Positions 36,071 through 47,391 of a stretch of DNA of 64,000 nucleotides are shown in pieces. Origin of the DNA: Adiantum capillus-veneris (taxonomy: Eukaryota > Streptophyta > Polypodiopsida > Polypodiales > Pteridaceae); the NCBI GenBank assembly GCA_014529385.2, contig CM043964.1:106883087-106947086 (forward strand). Reading direction: 5' to 3'. The notes beneath the pieces were generated by a model, which saw only the letters and a program-made list of their open reading frames with translations, searched no databases and was not told where the DNA came from. How positions within the stretch are numbered: position 1 is the first letter of the stretch; each line of letters begins with the position of its first letter. The position numbers and the translations under genes are program-made.

Positions 36071-37723
36071 TTGCACCATCTCCTCTCCCTACCTCTCTAC
36101 CACCATGGCATGCCACTTGTAAATATTGTAGAAATAATTCACCCTCACACCCCCGAGGGTTACCAAGAGAACACACAGAAGCAAGCCAAGACGCAAGCTG
36201 ATCTGGATGCGACACTAAAAAGATGTCAAGAGCTGGAAAGTCAGAGTCAGGCAGCAGCAGACCAAAAGCTTCAAAGAGAAAATGAGGAGTATAAGAAAAT
36301 CAGCAGATCACTGACTGATGCGGAGAAAGAAAGGGACAACTTGACACTCCAGCTTGTCGATGAGTCCAAAGAAGTGGAGACTTTGAGGAATGCTAAGGAA
36401 AACGATGAGCTAGACACATGAGATCCACCAGAGAAGAGACAAAGATTGATGCTGGTCGAGGGCTCCCTAGTGATGCAAAGCCATTTGGAGGATGAGAACA
36501 AAGCCATGAAAGATGAGCTAGCAGCCTTGAAAAAGAAGATGGACGAGGATCTCAAGAAGATGCAAACTGAAAATGAAGACACCAAGAAGAAGCTAGAAGA
36601 GGTTGAGAAAGCCAATGCGGAATTGAACGACCTTTTACTGACCATGGGGGATCAAGCTGAACAGGAAAAGAAAGCATATCAAAAGCAGATTGATGAGCTA
36701 AAAGGCCAACAGCAGACTGAAGAGCCACACTTGAGCACAGGGCCATCAACTATGGAAGGAATTGATATAGACAATGTGTCAGATCCAGTGGACACAACAA
36801 TGCAAGAGGACATCCTTGTGGGACCATCCCAAGAGCCCTGGGATCTGACACAAGAAGAAGAAGACAATCTACAAAAGGCAATAGAAGCAGCCATAAAAGA
36901 CACCGCCAAAGAAGCAATGGAGTGGGAGCAGAGGATATTGAAGTCTATGACCATTTAGAAATTAGATGCAAATGTCGTTCGACATGAATAGCTACAACCC
37001 TCTCCCCCATATCCTCTTCTCAAGTATGAAGCTGCTACAATAAACAAGAGGATTAAAGAGGAGCCGATAGTGCCACTATACGAAGAAGATATCACCAAAC
37101 CAGAAGGTGTTAAACTTATTGTGGACTCTCAACCAAAATGGAGGAAGGCATGGCTAACTAAATACCCACAGTATGTAGTACATCTGGTAGAGGCGCCTAA
37201 AATAATCAGAGACAACCTTAGCTTTTTCCCTCTACCAAGGTTGCGGACCTGGAAAGAACAAGAACTGCTGAAGAAAAGCCACCCCACGTGGCTCAACTAC
37301 CCAAAGCTACCAGGCTTGAAGGCAGGTGAGAGAATGAGTGAGCAATACATGGTGAAAACCCTAACGGGCGCCATTAAATTGTTCACTGGCTTGCCTAACC
37401 TCTCTTGCATTATGCTCAGAAAGATCTGTAAAACCCTTCTGGCAGTTTTTGAGATCTTTAAACGTGGACAGGCAACAGACAACATATTCTTCTTCCAAGA
37501 CACATATAGATGTGTGTATGAACTATCTGATCAACCTTCCCATGAGGTGATACATGCCCTCTACCAGCGAACAATGTTTTTTCCCTCGTACCATCTCCAG
37601 GCCTTTGAAGAATCCTTCTACACCGGTTTCTTCACCATCGATACAGATATATTCGGCCCTACATTATTGGCCCAGCATGCACGGTATGAGTCTATTCTGA
37701 AGATGCGCAAAAGCCTCCACTGA
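36071..37723 (+). pseudogene. Coiled-coil plus conserved C-terminal ORF of an LTR element, three stops
   Basis: This is one reading frame of about 550 codons, broken by TGA at 36419 and TAG at 36956 and 36989; the pieces all share that frame. The first 250 residues are heptad-rich coiled coil (EELAALKKKMDEDLKKM type). An acidic linker follows, and then a conserved domain from about 37120: QPKWRKAWLTKYP, PTWLNYP, EQYMVKTLTGAIKLF, LSCIMLRKIC, ELSDQPSHEV, MFFPSYHLQAFEESFYTGFF. The same domain is found decayed at 5520-6065 and 57400-57911. It ends 37 bp before the polypurine tract. The function is unknown, and it is not reverse transcriptase, integrase or a recognised envelope protein. Confidence 0.78.
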
Positions 37724-37760
37724 AGAAGCAGCTCTTCTGTCATGTAGGGGACGACATGAT

Positions 37761-37775
37761 CTAGGAGGGAGGGAG
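37761..37775 (+). other. Polypurine tract before 3' LTR
   Basis: The purine-rich CTAGGAGGGAGGGAG abuts the LTR start TGTTAGC. Confidence 0.75.
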
Positions 37776-38710
37776 TGTTAGCGGCTGGACACACCCAACG
37801 GAGGATGATTGCCCGACGGGATACTAATTTCCTTTGTAATCATTCCTTAATTGAGAAGAAACCCTCATTTCACCTTTGTAAATAGTGGGGCTTGTAGAAG
37901 CTTCCAAATTGTATCCCATTTTTGACATTTAGACTTAGTAAATGGTTAAATTGGAACATTAGGGTTTGAGATTGTAAGGTATTTATACCACTTTTGACCT
38001 TAATGCAAAAAAACATTTTGTCATTTGGATAAGTTTTTTCTGTGTAAGTTGAGCGTACTCAGTGTACGAGAGAGAGTGAGAGTTTATCTTGACGCTACGC
38101 ACACACTGGTGGTCGGAATCAAGTGCGGAGAAGTGCAGCATGTTGCCCCCAAAGAGAGCTATGCGTCAACACCTACATTGCAGGTGTACGACCCAACTTT
38201 GCGAGATCGACCCACAAGCTATATCTGGTGATTCGGTGAGCATACGTTGTCCGTTTTTGCATTTCAACATATCCACGCGTTCGCAATGAGTAGAGCTACA
38301 CATTAGGCACTTTAGTTTTCAGAAAACTTCGACCTGTAAATTTCGACTAGACATCCTACGTGATTCTGCATCGGGTGTTTAGGGTTGGGTTTTTGGGTCA
38401 CGGACCTTAGGGAGAGCGTCCTATTGGTGTTAATAGGATTTTCTTCAAGTTCCGTAGCGTTTGGAGAACGTTTGATGGGTAATTGGCTCTTGAAAGCGTT
38501 GTAGGAAATATCCTCTTGTGTACTCTTGAAGGTTGTAACTTAGACATTGGGTAGAGACCTCTGTAGGAAGTAGTCAATAGTCGGTCGAGTGTAGGTTGAC
38601 ACCCTATGCTTGCTTCCACACGCTTGTGGGTCGAGCTTTGTCCTTAGCTAAAAAATCTTGTTAGGTGAGTTCTCGCTCTGCTGACGTCCGTCGCGGCGTA
38701 TCCGCCAACA
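37776..38710 (+). mobile_element. 3' LTR, family D (935 bp)
   Basis: It starts TGTTAGCGGC and ends ATCCGCCAACA. The flank from 38711 begins GAGAGCTAGCGG. The uninterrupted copy of that flank at 47809 has a single GAGAG, so GAGAG is the likely target duplication. It belongs with the ORF at 36071. Its start and end resemble families A and B in style but the body is distinct. Confidence 0.88.
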
Positions 38711-39889
38711 GAGAGCTAGCGGGGTATGAGAGTAGATTGAGAGGAAGGAGTAGTCTTACGAGAAAAAATATATCTCCTCACATAATCACTCATAAAATCT
38801 TAGCATAGCTTAGTAAGTATCATGGTAGAGGAGATGAGCATGCATTGAAGCTTGGCTCTTGGTTGGATTTGCATCACAAAGCCAAGAGTTGTCTGTGGGC
38901 CTCCCTTCTCCAAGCTTGGAGTAGATGATAAGCTTTCCGTTAAATCTTGAGAAGGATAGAGAGTCTTCTTGCTTCACACATGAGATTGTGTGAATGTGTA
39001 AGTGATAATCCTTCACAAATCAGTCCCCTCTCTCATCTTGGTCGACCCCTCCTGCTAATTCCTCTTGTTGGCTTTCCATTGGGCCTTTCTAAGCTTAGCC
39101 AATAGGAGTTAAGAGGCATAAGTGATAGCCTTGTGACATGTGTTCCCCTTTCCCATTTTGTGAGAGATTTAGGTAATTAAATAATGCAACTAAACTCTCA
39201 TTGGACCCCTTTGTCTTTTAGCCAATAGGAATCAGGCAAGCCATTGGATTGTTGAATGTTCATTGGACCCCTTGGGAGACTGTCCAATAGTCTTCTAGAG
39301 AGATTAATTCTTATTGGTTCTTTTATTAAGTGTTTATTAATGAGTTAAACTAGATTTACTCTAGCCTAATTCTCATTGGTCCACCTCTATGGCCATCCAA
39401 TAGGATTTGAGTGCACCTTGGGGGGAAACTGGGCTAGGGAGCTGCCATGTGTCCCTTATTCCCTTTGTGTAAAGGGGCTTGCATGAGTGTGTGTGTGTGT
39501 GTGTGTGTGTGTTTCTCTCTCATCCCCTACTAAAAGGGCTTGCCCCCATCAATCTAGGACCACTTGAAGACTTTTTGAACACTCACAAAGCATCCAATTC
39601 CACTAAGCTTGACCATTTGGACTTACCTTTGAATTTTGGAACCTTAGCATTTTGGAAGTCTTAATGGGCTGAACCCTAAGGTCTTTGGAGGCCATCGTTG
39701 CACATTGCTCTTTTGCAGATGCCCCCCCCCCTTTGGATCTCTATTTTCCTTCCTTTGGATCCCTACTGTGGCCGGTCTACTAGCCTAACCAATATTCTAG
39801 CTTTTTCTCCCTTGACACTTCCCCATATTAAATGATCAGTTTAATATGAGAAAATCATTCAGGAGGATTAGATATTAGTTATTATGACA
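38711..39889 (-). mobile_element. 3' LTR (truncated) of Ty3-gypsy element G1
   Basis: It aligns with 47809-49010 over about 1.2 kb, including a (GT)n tract and a series of ATTGG/CCAAT pairs. The outer 418 bp of this LTR are missing here because element D inserted at 38711. The inner end is TTATTATGACA. Confidence 0.9.
39076..39414. repeat. Array of ATTGG...CCAAT pairs in the G1 LTR (left copy)
   Basis: CATTGG(G/A)CC followed 15-25 bp later by GCCAATAGGA or TCCAATAG occurs four times. Each pair can form a short stem and supplies CCAAT boxes on both strands. The same array is at about 48180-48515 in the other LTR. Confidence 0.75.
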
Positions 39890-39906
39890 TTAACTCTCTC
39901 TTGAAA
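39890..39906 (-). other. Polypurine tract of G1
   Basis: On the minus strand the bases are TTTCAAGAGAGAGTTAA, directly before TGTCATAATAAC. This fixes the LTR end. Confidence 0.65.
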
Positions 39907-40277
39907 TCATAGTCGTCCTCGACTATGGGGTAGAGAAGATAAAACCTATTCATTATTCCTTTTTCTAGCGGGTACAAGATCCTTATGTTACCCTACAATA
40001 TCGTTCCATAATGGATGATTAGTTCATTTGGTGCTTGAGAGCCTAAGCTGCCACAAGCACGTTTGCACATTAGTCCAATCAATCTTCCATAGTAGAATGA
40101 CAAATTTTACTTGGTGTTTGGGAGACGTCGTCTCCGCAAACTTGATTCTAAGCATGCTTACTACTTCACATTTGTGCACAATAAAGAAAAAGAGAGTCTT
40201 ATAAGACAAAAATTTGTTTATTTTAAACATTTGTACATTTTCTTACTCTATGGAAGCATTGTAAGCATTGACAAGGT

Positions 40278-41040
40278 TTAGGCTATCCTTTGATTGTATG
40301 CCTTGCATCCATCTAGAACCTTACCGCCTCTTAATACCTTGTCTTCATGTCGGAGAATGGACTCGGACTGCAACACCTCTTCTTGGTCCTGAATCTCCGG
40401 TGGGTCTTCAATAGTTTGTTCTTGAGGTGGATCTCCTTTGTAAGGCTTTAGTAAGCTCACATGGAAAGCATTGTGTATGAGCCAATGGCTTGGCAACTTG
40501 AGTTGATAGGCCATCGAGCATTGATTGGTCTAAGAATCTGGAAGGGACCATAGTACCTTTTTGCTAACTTAGCATAGTACTTTTGGTGTCCGTAGGCCCA
40601 CTGTGTGCCTTAATCGAGCCTTGGGAAATTTAAGTAAGACCCAATCATTTTCTTTAAGCCCCTGGGCTCTTCTATGCTTATCAGCAGTAGCCTTTTTCCT
40701 TTGTTGGGAGATAGAGATAGCATCCTTAATCTTTTGGAAAGATACTTGTAGGTCTCGGCTATACTTATCTGCAGCGAAGATCTTCCCCTATACCTTAAGT
40801 AGCAGGGGACTTTTAGATCTTCCCTCAATTACCTCGAAAGGTGCTTTTCCCATGGAAGTATGTACAGTGTTATTGTAAGCATACTCCACTAAGGGTAAGT
40901 ACTTATCCCATTGGTACCTTGATCTACTTCCATTACATAGGCTTTTAGTAGATCAAGGATTGTTAGGTTAGCTATTTCACTTTGGCCATACGTTTGTGGG
41001 TGCTCTAGCATGCTTTTGGGTTTTATGACATCACCTCCTA
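40278..41040 (-). pseudogene. Ty3-gypsy integrase C-terminal remnant
   Basis: The minus strand gives HPQTYGQSEIANLTILDLL, a post-catalytic integrase region. Decayed pieces follow, and then AYQLKLPSHWLIHNAFHVSLLKP and a chromodomain-like end (ILRHEDKVLRGGK). Several frames are used. It lies about 370 bp before the 3' LTR as expected for the 3' end of gypsy pol. The catalytic core is absent; the element breaks at about 41040. Confidence 0.85.
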
Positions 41041-41855
41041 CACCAAGGACCACACGCCGGTGTACGGTCCACGGCGTACGGTCCACTATGAACAACGCTG
41101 GGGATTTTTGTTTTCAAAACTTGACAATATTGCTCACGGGTCCAATGTTTTTTAATCGTTAGATTTCAAACTTGCCTTTAAGAAAATAAAAAAATTACAG
41201 GAAGGACGTGCGGTCCAATAGCAGTCGTTGTGTCAAGCTAAAAACCCCTTTCTCAAAGGAGTGGTGGAACGCTCCCGTCAAAAAAGGGTAACTTTTCCTA
41301 CTTTAAGTGTAGCTACATATATAGGGCCCATGGAAAATAGCTATAGAGAAAAAAAATAGTATTAGAACGCAAGGGTAGATTCACACTAACAAAAACAAAA
41401 CGGTTCTGAAAAATTTTCTTATAAAAAAGAGCTCTTCATTCTCTTAGTTTTTCTATTTTGTTCAACATCATAACATTCTACGGGATTGACACATAGCTAG
41501 GTTTGGTATGTGCGCAAGATTGCTGCCTCTACTAATAGGGCGAGTAATTCACAAGAAGACATCATTCCTCCCACTATTATTAAAACATTGTGAAGTATGG
41601 CAACATCATGTGCTTCTATTGTCTTGTCTTTGCTCAACTAGCTAGGTGTGAAATTCAAGGCAGAGGGAATATTATCCTTTGTAGCCCCCACACACCAATG
41701 CGCCTAGCTAAGTTTGCAAACTATAGGCAATCTAATAGAATCTAAAGATATGGATTTTTTTTGGAGAAACTAAGGAAAAAAGACCATTTTTCCCAAAGCA
41801 AAATTTTCCAAACCTTTCTAATATCCATTAGAGAACAAAATGGTTTGGATGTAGT

Positions 41856-41936
41856 GTGGATGTTCCTGTAGGAAAGGACATATCAAATTGTGTAGTTGAT
41901 CCATTAGGAGTACCTATTGATGGAAAAGGTGGGGCA
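41856..41936 (+). pseudogene. Fragment resembling ATP synthase F1 alpha subunit
   Basis: The translation DVPVGKDISNCVVDPLGVP followed by IDGKG closely recalls the conserved beta-barrel/crown segment of the F1 alpha chain, as in plant mitochondrial atp1. Similarity stops after GKG. The source (organelle DNA or nuclear gene) cannot be told from 27 residues. Confidence 0.45.
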
Positions 41937-42518
41937 GTTTTAGCTCATATGCAGTCAAAAGAGGCATACATGGCTAGAGTGTTAGGCTCTCACCTATCTA
42001 TGTGTGACTGCGAAGCTCCCACAATCTCAGGATGGTGCTATCTAAGTGCGTCTATCTTCAAATGCACCAGTTGATATTGTGAAATATGGTGAATAAAATG
42101 GAGTCACTTTGCATATCTCCTTTGTTTCATGCTAGAGCTTGAGTTCGAGGAAGATGCATTTGTACTATGTAATTCTAAACTTCTTATATTTTTCTCACTT
42201 CCAAAGGTCATGGCTGCTAATAAAAAGGCGCTAATGTTTACTGCCTTTTTGCATATACACAGTGAATACACGCGGTAATTTGCCTCGACATCATTGTCAC
42301 CATCATTGCACCTGTTTGTGGGAACCAAAGTAACACAAACTTCATCAACCCTAGATATCATTCCAAAACCACAATAGTGCTATCACCCATTACCGAGTTC
42401 TTCAAAGCTCACTCTGTTGAGATTGCGTTATCACGATCATTGTGGGAATGAGTGGATGAGCATACATTGAGGCAAGTCGTCGACCCGCTGCTGTGCTGCT
42501 TTCAGTGTCATGTTGGAG

Positions 42519-42560
<42 letters not shown>

Positions 42561-42753
42561 ATATATATATATATATATAAATATATATCATTAGTCACCT
42601 CTTTTGAGAAGTTTCTACTCACATGTACACATTGGCAACCATTGTATATAATAAAGTGGTCATTGGTCTCTATCATTAGTCACCCCTTTTGAGAAGTTTC
42701 TACTCACATGTACACATTGGCATCCATTTTATATAATAAACTGGTCATTGGTC

Positions 42754-42759
<6 letters not shown>

Positions 42760-42796
<37 letters not shown>
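42760..42796. repeat. (AG)n microsatellite
   Basis: A pure AG repeat. It is followed at 42870-42990 by a plus-strand proline-rich reading (PPPSPPPPPSPPP). A (TC)n/(TCTA)n/(TA)n tract is at 42520-42590. Confidence 0.9.
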
Positions 42797-42797
<1 letters not shown>

Positions 42798-43559
42798 CTT
42801 GACCAACTTTAACAAGAAGCCTTGCAGCCGTTGAAGCAATCACAGGAGCAGGCCAACACTTTGGATGCAGCAAATCCACCTCCTCCTTCTCCTCCTCCTC
42901 CTCCATCTCCGCCTCCGCAGTCACCACCGTCACCACCTCCTCCCCATCCGCCGCCTCAGCTGCCATACCCAGGCCCGTACACCTACTATTATACCCATAC
43001 CCTTGCTTGTACCCATGCTTCGTACCCTACGTAGCCACGCCCGCTTCTGCCTCCTCAGAAGGCCTGCACACAAGAAGTTGGCACTATAGCCGAGAGTTTG
43101 CGCAGTAACTGCCCACGCTAGCCTTACATATGCATGTTGACTTCTAAGCCTCGTTGGCACCCTCCACGTACACACACACTCACACAACAAACACACACAC
43201 ATGCAGTTGCATCTGCAACAATCTTACATCAATGGAGTACATCGCAATGCTCCATTTACCAAGCAGCGTCTACGTAAAGGACGTACGGGCCATGGCTTGA
43301 CCAGTTGGGGAGTTTTTTTTTTCCACACACAGAGATCACGCGTCAGGACTGGGATCGGAGGCGCAACAGAAAATTTTTGGCTGGGGGGGTCTGTTTCCGG
43401 GGTTCTGTTGGCAACCATTGTGATACCGACGATTGCGGCTGACACTCTGGCAGGTGGACAATCAAAGTACCACAACCCACAGTGGGTAAATATGCAATCT
43501 CAACCCACTGTGGGTATCAACAGTAAAACCTCAGATGATAAGAGGGCCTTGCGCCCGAT

Positions 43560-44160
43560 GCCTTAACTCCCAAAACTGTCCAAAGCTGTCCTGCTCATAT
43601 CGCGTAGCCCCTGGCTGCTTGAGAATGCCTGCAAGTGAAGGCTACCCCGAAGGGCGCAAAGCATGTAACCTGCTGAATATAGATGAAGCAACCCCTAGCG
43701 GGTTTGCCCTAGCTTCAACGCCTGTAGGAAAAGAGCGTCTACGCAGCCCCCTGCTCGAAGTAGCCCGCGCAGTCAACAAGCCCGCTCAGGGCGCTGAAGG
43801 TACCTGCTCGTAGCCCCCTTTTGAGGTACTGCCCCGCTGCAAGAGCTCAAGATAGAGCCCTCTGTGATATCCCAAGCACAACCCTACTATGGCTGCCCCG
43901 ACCTGCAATAGTATCCGAAAACAGCCCCGGCTGCATGGGAGGCCTGCTGTATGCATCCGAAACCTGGAATGTCGGGGCGCAACCTGCTACCCCGCGACCT
44001 GCTCCCAAGCAAAGATGAAACAGCTCATGGCCCCCTCACTTGGTTAGGCTCAGGGCTAATGGAGACCCCGCAGGGCTCATGGCCCCCTCACTTGGTTAGG
44101 CTCAGGGCTAATGGCGACCCCGCAGGGCGCAAGCACTGCTCTCCTCTGAGCATGCGTGAA
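43560..44160. other. GC-rich segment of uncertain origin
   Basis: This is clearly richer in GC than the surrounding kilobases. It holds a 52-bp tandem duplication around 44026-44130 (CTCATGGCCCCCTCACTTGG). No gene is recognised. The composition would suit plant mitochondrial DNA, but that is a guess. Confidence 0.4.
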
Positions 44161-44522
44161 AACTGATGACCCGGCGCGCGAGCTCGCGTCCAAGGTGATG
44201 GAGTCTTTTCGTGTCCGCTGCTGGCCAACTTGGACTTCGTAATTGCCATGATCGACGAGCGCTCCGTCAAGTTGGCGCGGTTCTCTCTCTCTCTCTCTCT
44301 CTCGTCGGTGGGCGCCCTTAAAGGGAGTTCAAGTCTCGAGAAAACACGCCACTCTCCTCGATCTTTACGATCTCTTAGGATAGTTTCATACAAAGTTAAA
44401 ACTTCTTGTTCTTCTCCTCTTTCTCCCTCCCTCCCTCCCTCTCTTTCTCTCGCTCTCTCTCCGCTCATCGGCGTACACTTGTGAAGGCAGTCCAAGGCCC
44501 TGTTCAGATGAACTCGTTCCCT

Positions 44523-44528
<6 letters not shown>

Positions 44529-44593
<65 letters not shown>

Positions 44594-44600
44594 TCTCTCT
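44529..44600. repeat. (CT)n microsatellite
   Basis: A CT repeat with a few CCCT interruptions. Shorter CT tracts are at about 44281-44303 and 45001-45020. Confidence 0.9.
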
Positions 44601-44689
44601 TCCCCCAAGGGCTGCATTAGAGACATTCATGTCTTACATAGCACCGGAAAAAATTGGCAGTTTGGCCTTCGTCTGGAGTATCCTTGACG

Positions 44690-45000
44690 AGTAGAACATC
44701 TTCGAGAGGGATGATGACATGTCAAGGGATGCCAGCCTTCTTGAACATTTCCTCGGTTTCAATGGCCTGCAATTGCTTAAGGATGGATTTGTGGATGTCT
44801 TGAGCATTGAGGACTAAGCCATCAAGGCTTACCTCCTCCATGCCATTAGTGTAAGTAGAAGACACAAGGGGAGGGGTCTTGTCTGTACGAGACTTTGGCA
44901 CTTAGGGTTGCTGGATTTGCGCTAGAAACTCCACGGCTGATGCAGACCTCACATCGAAGGCGTTGAACTCGATCTTCACCTTGCTTAGATGCTTCAACAT
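44690..45000 (-). pseudogene. Mitochondrial ribosomal protein mL53-like pseudogene
   Basis: On the minus strand, ATG at 45000 opens MLKHLSKVKIEFNAFDVRSA, then VEFLAQ. After a TAA (44902-44904) the same frame continues SRTDKTPPLVSSTY, NGMEEVSLDG, SILKQLQAIETEEMFKKAG, then a TGA (44722-44724) and VIIPLED. This order matches plant mitochondrial large-subunit protein L53: FLSKV.IEFN, the EFLAQ region, RTD..PP, NG.EE, LETE.MF and a proline-rich end. It is a nonfunctional copy. Whether it is a processed retrocopy needs the host gene for comparison. Confidence 0.72.
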
Positions 45001-46154
45001 CTCTCTCTCTCTCTCTCTCAGCGTACGACATTGGTGTGCACCTTTTGAAGGTTTTCACACCAAATTACACTACATTTCCCCAAAATTTGTAGGTTTTCTT
45101 ACCCTCAAATCTAAAATCTAGAGGTAAATCTCAAAATTTTATGTGGGATCACACTTAACCTAGGTTTTCTGAGTATTAACTATAAATGAATCATCTTATG
45201 TCCTATGCAAACTGAACACAAATCTTGCCCACTCTCACGGTACTCTTTTCCTTTTACACGGACCAAGTGCTCCACAAAACTAAGGAAATAAAATTCACAG
45301 TTGAGACATTTTATTGGGTCAAAGTAATTTAAATCAAAATTGTGTTGATGGATTGGACATAATTTTTTTTAAAATAAAATATTTTAGCGTCTTCAAAATT
45401 AAGAATCTCGCATTATAAAAATTGGTTTATATTTTTATATATTTTAGTGTCTTTAAAATTTAGGATCGATAATTCATTTTAGTGTTTCAGATGATTTAGA
45501 ACCCCAATAACCCATCTTGAGCGAGCCTGCAGTAAAAAATGATTAGGGACATAACCATTTATGGACGAGAGCATGGCCACAAGCTTATTTATATGAATAT
45601 GTTGTGGCAGACATGGAAATGGTCATGCTTTCGAGTGTTAAGTGTAATTTCTACCTTAAAGGGGCAAAGACTAGCGATGCCCGTGGTATGCAAGTCCTTG
45701 CCTAGAGATTATTAAAGCAATGATCTGTTGCCTTGGATGCTAGAAATTTGGTCAGTCTCACCCTTTCATCGATGGCAAAAATGGGTTTACAAAGTCGATG
45801 ACAGAAATGGGTTTGCAAAGTCAATGTAAGATGACGTGTTTTGGGATTCTACAAAATCAAATAAGCAGATGTGTGCAATTAATTAATGATGGCTTACATG
45901 ATATTAAGCACCGGGTTGTCACACCATGTTTTTGGGGTTGCAAAAAATACATCGCATCTGGTTTGAACCCCATGGGGATTGTGGAGGATTATGTTTGGTT
46001 TTGGAGGATTATGTTTGGTTTTGCATTTACTTTGCTACACTATCCTCTATAGAGCCACTATTGAGGTCTTGATCTTTGCTTTTTTATTTTATATACTCGC
46101 TCGGTTACTTGTTCGCTCGGAAGTACTCGCTCGAGGATTGGGATTCCTCGGCTA

Positions 46155-47010
46155 CATGGCATAGCTTAGAGGACTCCATGAAGCGCTCATCTCCAAACGC
46201 CGCATCCAATTCTTGGATAAAGGCCAAGACTTTGTCTGTTGCACCGAAGGTGCCATCGTAGGTAAGGAAAGAGATGCCCTTTCCTCCCTCTTTGAACTTC
46301 TTGAGCTTGGCTCTTCTTTTTGATGGCTCAAAAGTTGCAACATCGCTTTCTTTAGGAGATGAAGAATTTGAGGAAGATGGAGAAGAGGGTGACCTCTTTC
46401 TCACCTTTTTCTTGCCTTGGTTCTCTTTGTCCGCGCCATCACTTTCTTCATAAGAGGAAGAGAATGAAGAAGATGGAGAAGAGGGTGACCTCTTTCTCGC
46501 CTTTTTCTTCTCTTGCCTTTCGTCATCCCTCTTTGAATTATGGTGTGGAGAAGTGTGTGATGGTCTTCTCCATTTAGGAGGTGATGGAGAGCGTTTTGCC
46601 CGCTGTCTTTGTGGAGCCATCTCTGTCGAGGTGGCAAGAGACTCACTTATTTCTCATTCCTTTGGTGGGGGCTCTTGAGTTCTCCTTTGGGAAGGAGATG
46701 CATCATCAATAAGAAAACTTTTGAGACCTTTGTATGGATTCTCTTCTTCTTCCGGAATCGGAGAGAGGCCTTTTTTGGAAGTCTCAGAAGGAGGCTTCCT
46801 AGGTACTCTCTCTTCATGGTGGGGAGCTTGGAGAATCCCATGAACACGTAGATGCCATTGCAGTTCACTTTGGAGGGATGGATTTCCCATGGCCTGTTGA
46901 AGCCTAGGAAAAAGGTAGTTAACAAGCATAGGGGCATCATTAGTAGCCTGCTCATTAGAAAAATCAAAGCTATCAACATTAATTTCACTCTCTTTACTAC
47001 TGTCAGCCAC
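46155..47010 (-). pseudogene. Ty3-gypsy gag N-terminal part, G1
   Basis: It opens MADSSKESEINVDSFDFSN at 47010. A TGA at about 46651 is in frame. The frame then continues through a Ser/Arg/Lys-rich section with a repeated unit (KKARKRSPSSPSSS, KKVRKRSPSSPSSS) and the gag core ISFLTYDGTFGATDKVLAFI and QELDAAFGDERFMESSKLCHVA. Coding similarity stops at about 46155, where foreign sequence begins. It lies 360 bp inside the primer-binding site. Confidence 0.8.
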
Positions 47011-47373
47011 TCTAACAACTTTTAGGAGTACTTTGGCACTTCTAGCCCTAGTTGCTACTCCTCTTTACCCCTTTAGAAAAGCACTCAAGCTATTGTACCC
47101 GTGGCTCGAATATCATTAATTGCAAGGAATAGAAGAGAGGGTCTTTCAACACCAAAATATCACCAGCTCTTGTCAAGCTTCTAATAGCTCAATAGTGGTT
47201 AAGCTCTAGGCAAGCCCCCCATAGCTCATGACGGTTATGCCCTGTTATTTGTACGAAGGCAGGTGCACTGCAAGGCTGAAATATCCCTATTCTACTTACT
47301 CAATTGCAATTAATAATAACAACCACTTATAGCTAGCTTGAGGACCTCCCTTCTTGAGCAACAAAAGAGAAAC

Positions 47374-47390
47374 CTTGAGCTCTGATACCA
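47374..47390 (-). other. Primer-binding site of G1 (tRNA-Met type)
   Basis: On the minus strand the bases are TGGTATCAGAGCTCAAG, starting one base inside the LTR boundary. Confidence 0.85.
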
Positions 47391-47391
47391 A

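Larger units (their letters stand above)
41041..46154. other. Unrelated sequence filling the middle of G1
   Basis: The gypsy protease, reverse transcriptase, RNase H and integrase core that belong here are missing. In their place is about 5.1 kb of other DNA. It includes an ATP-synthase-like fragment (41856), (TC)n and (AG)n tracts (about 42520 and 42760), a proline-rich stretch (42870-42990), a GC-rich segment (43560-44160), CT tracts and an mL53-like pseudogene (44690-45000). 45060-46050 is AT-rich with nothing recognised. Confidence 0.6.

Noticed and set aside
35784-36215. Minus-strand ORF of 143 codons
   Set aside because: No recognised domain, and it runs antisense into the start of the coiled-coil ORF. 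It is probably chance.
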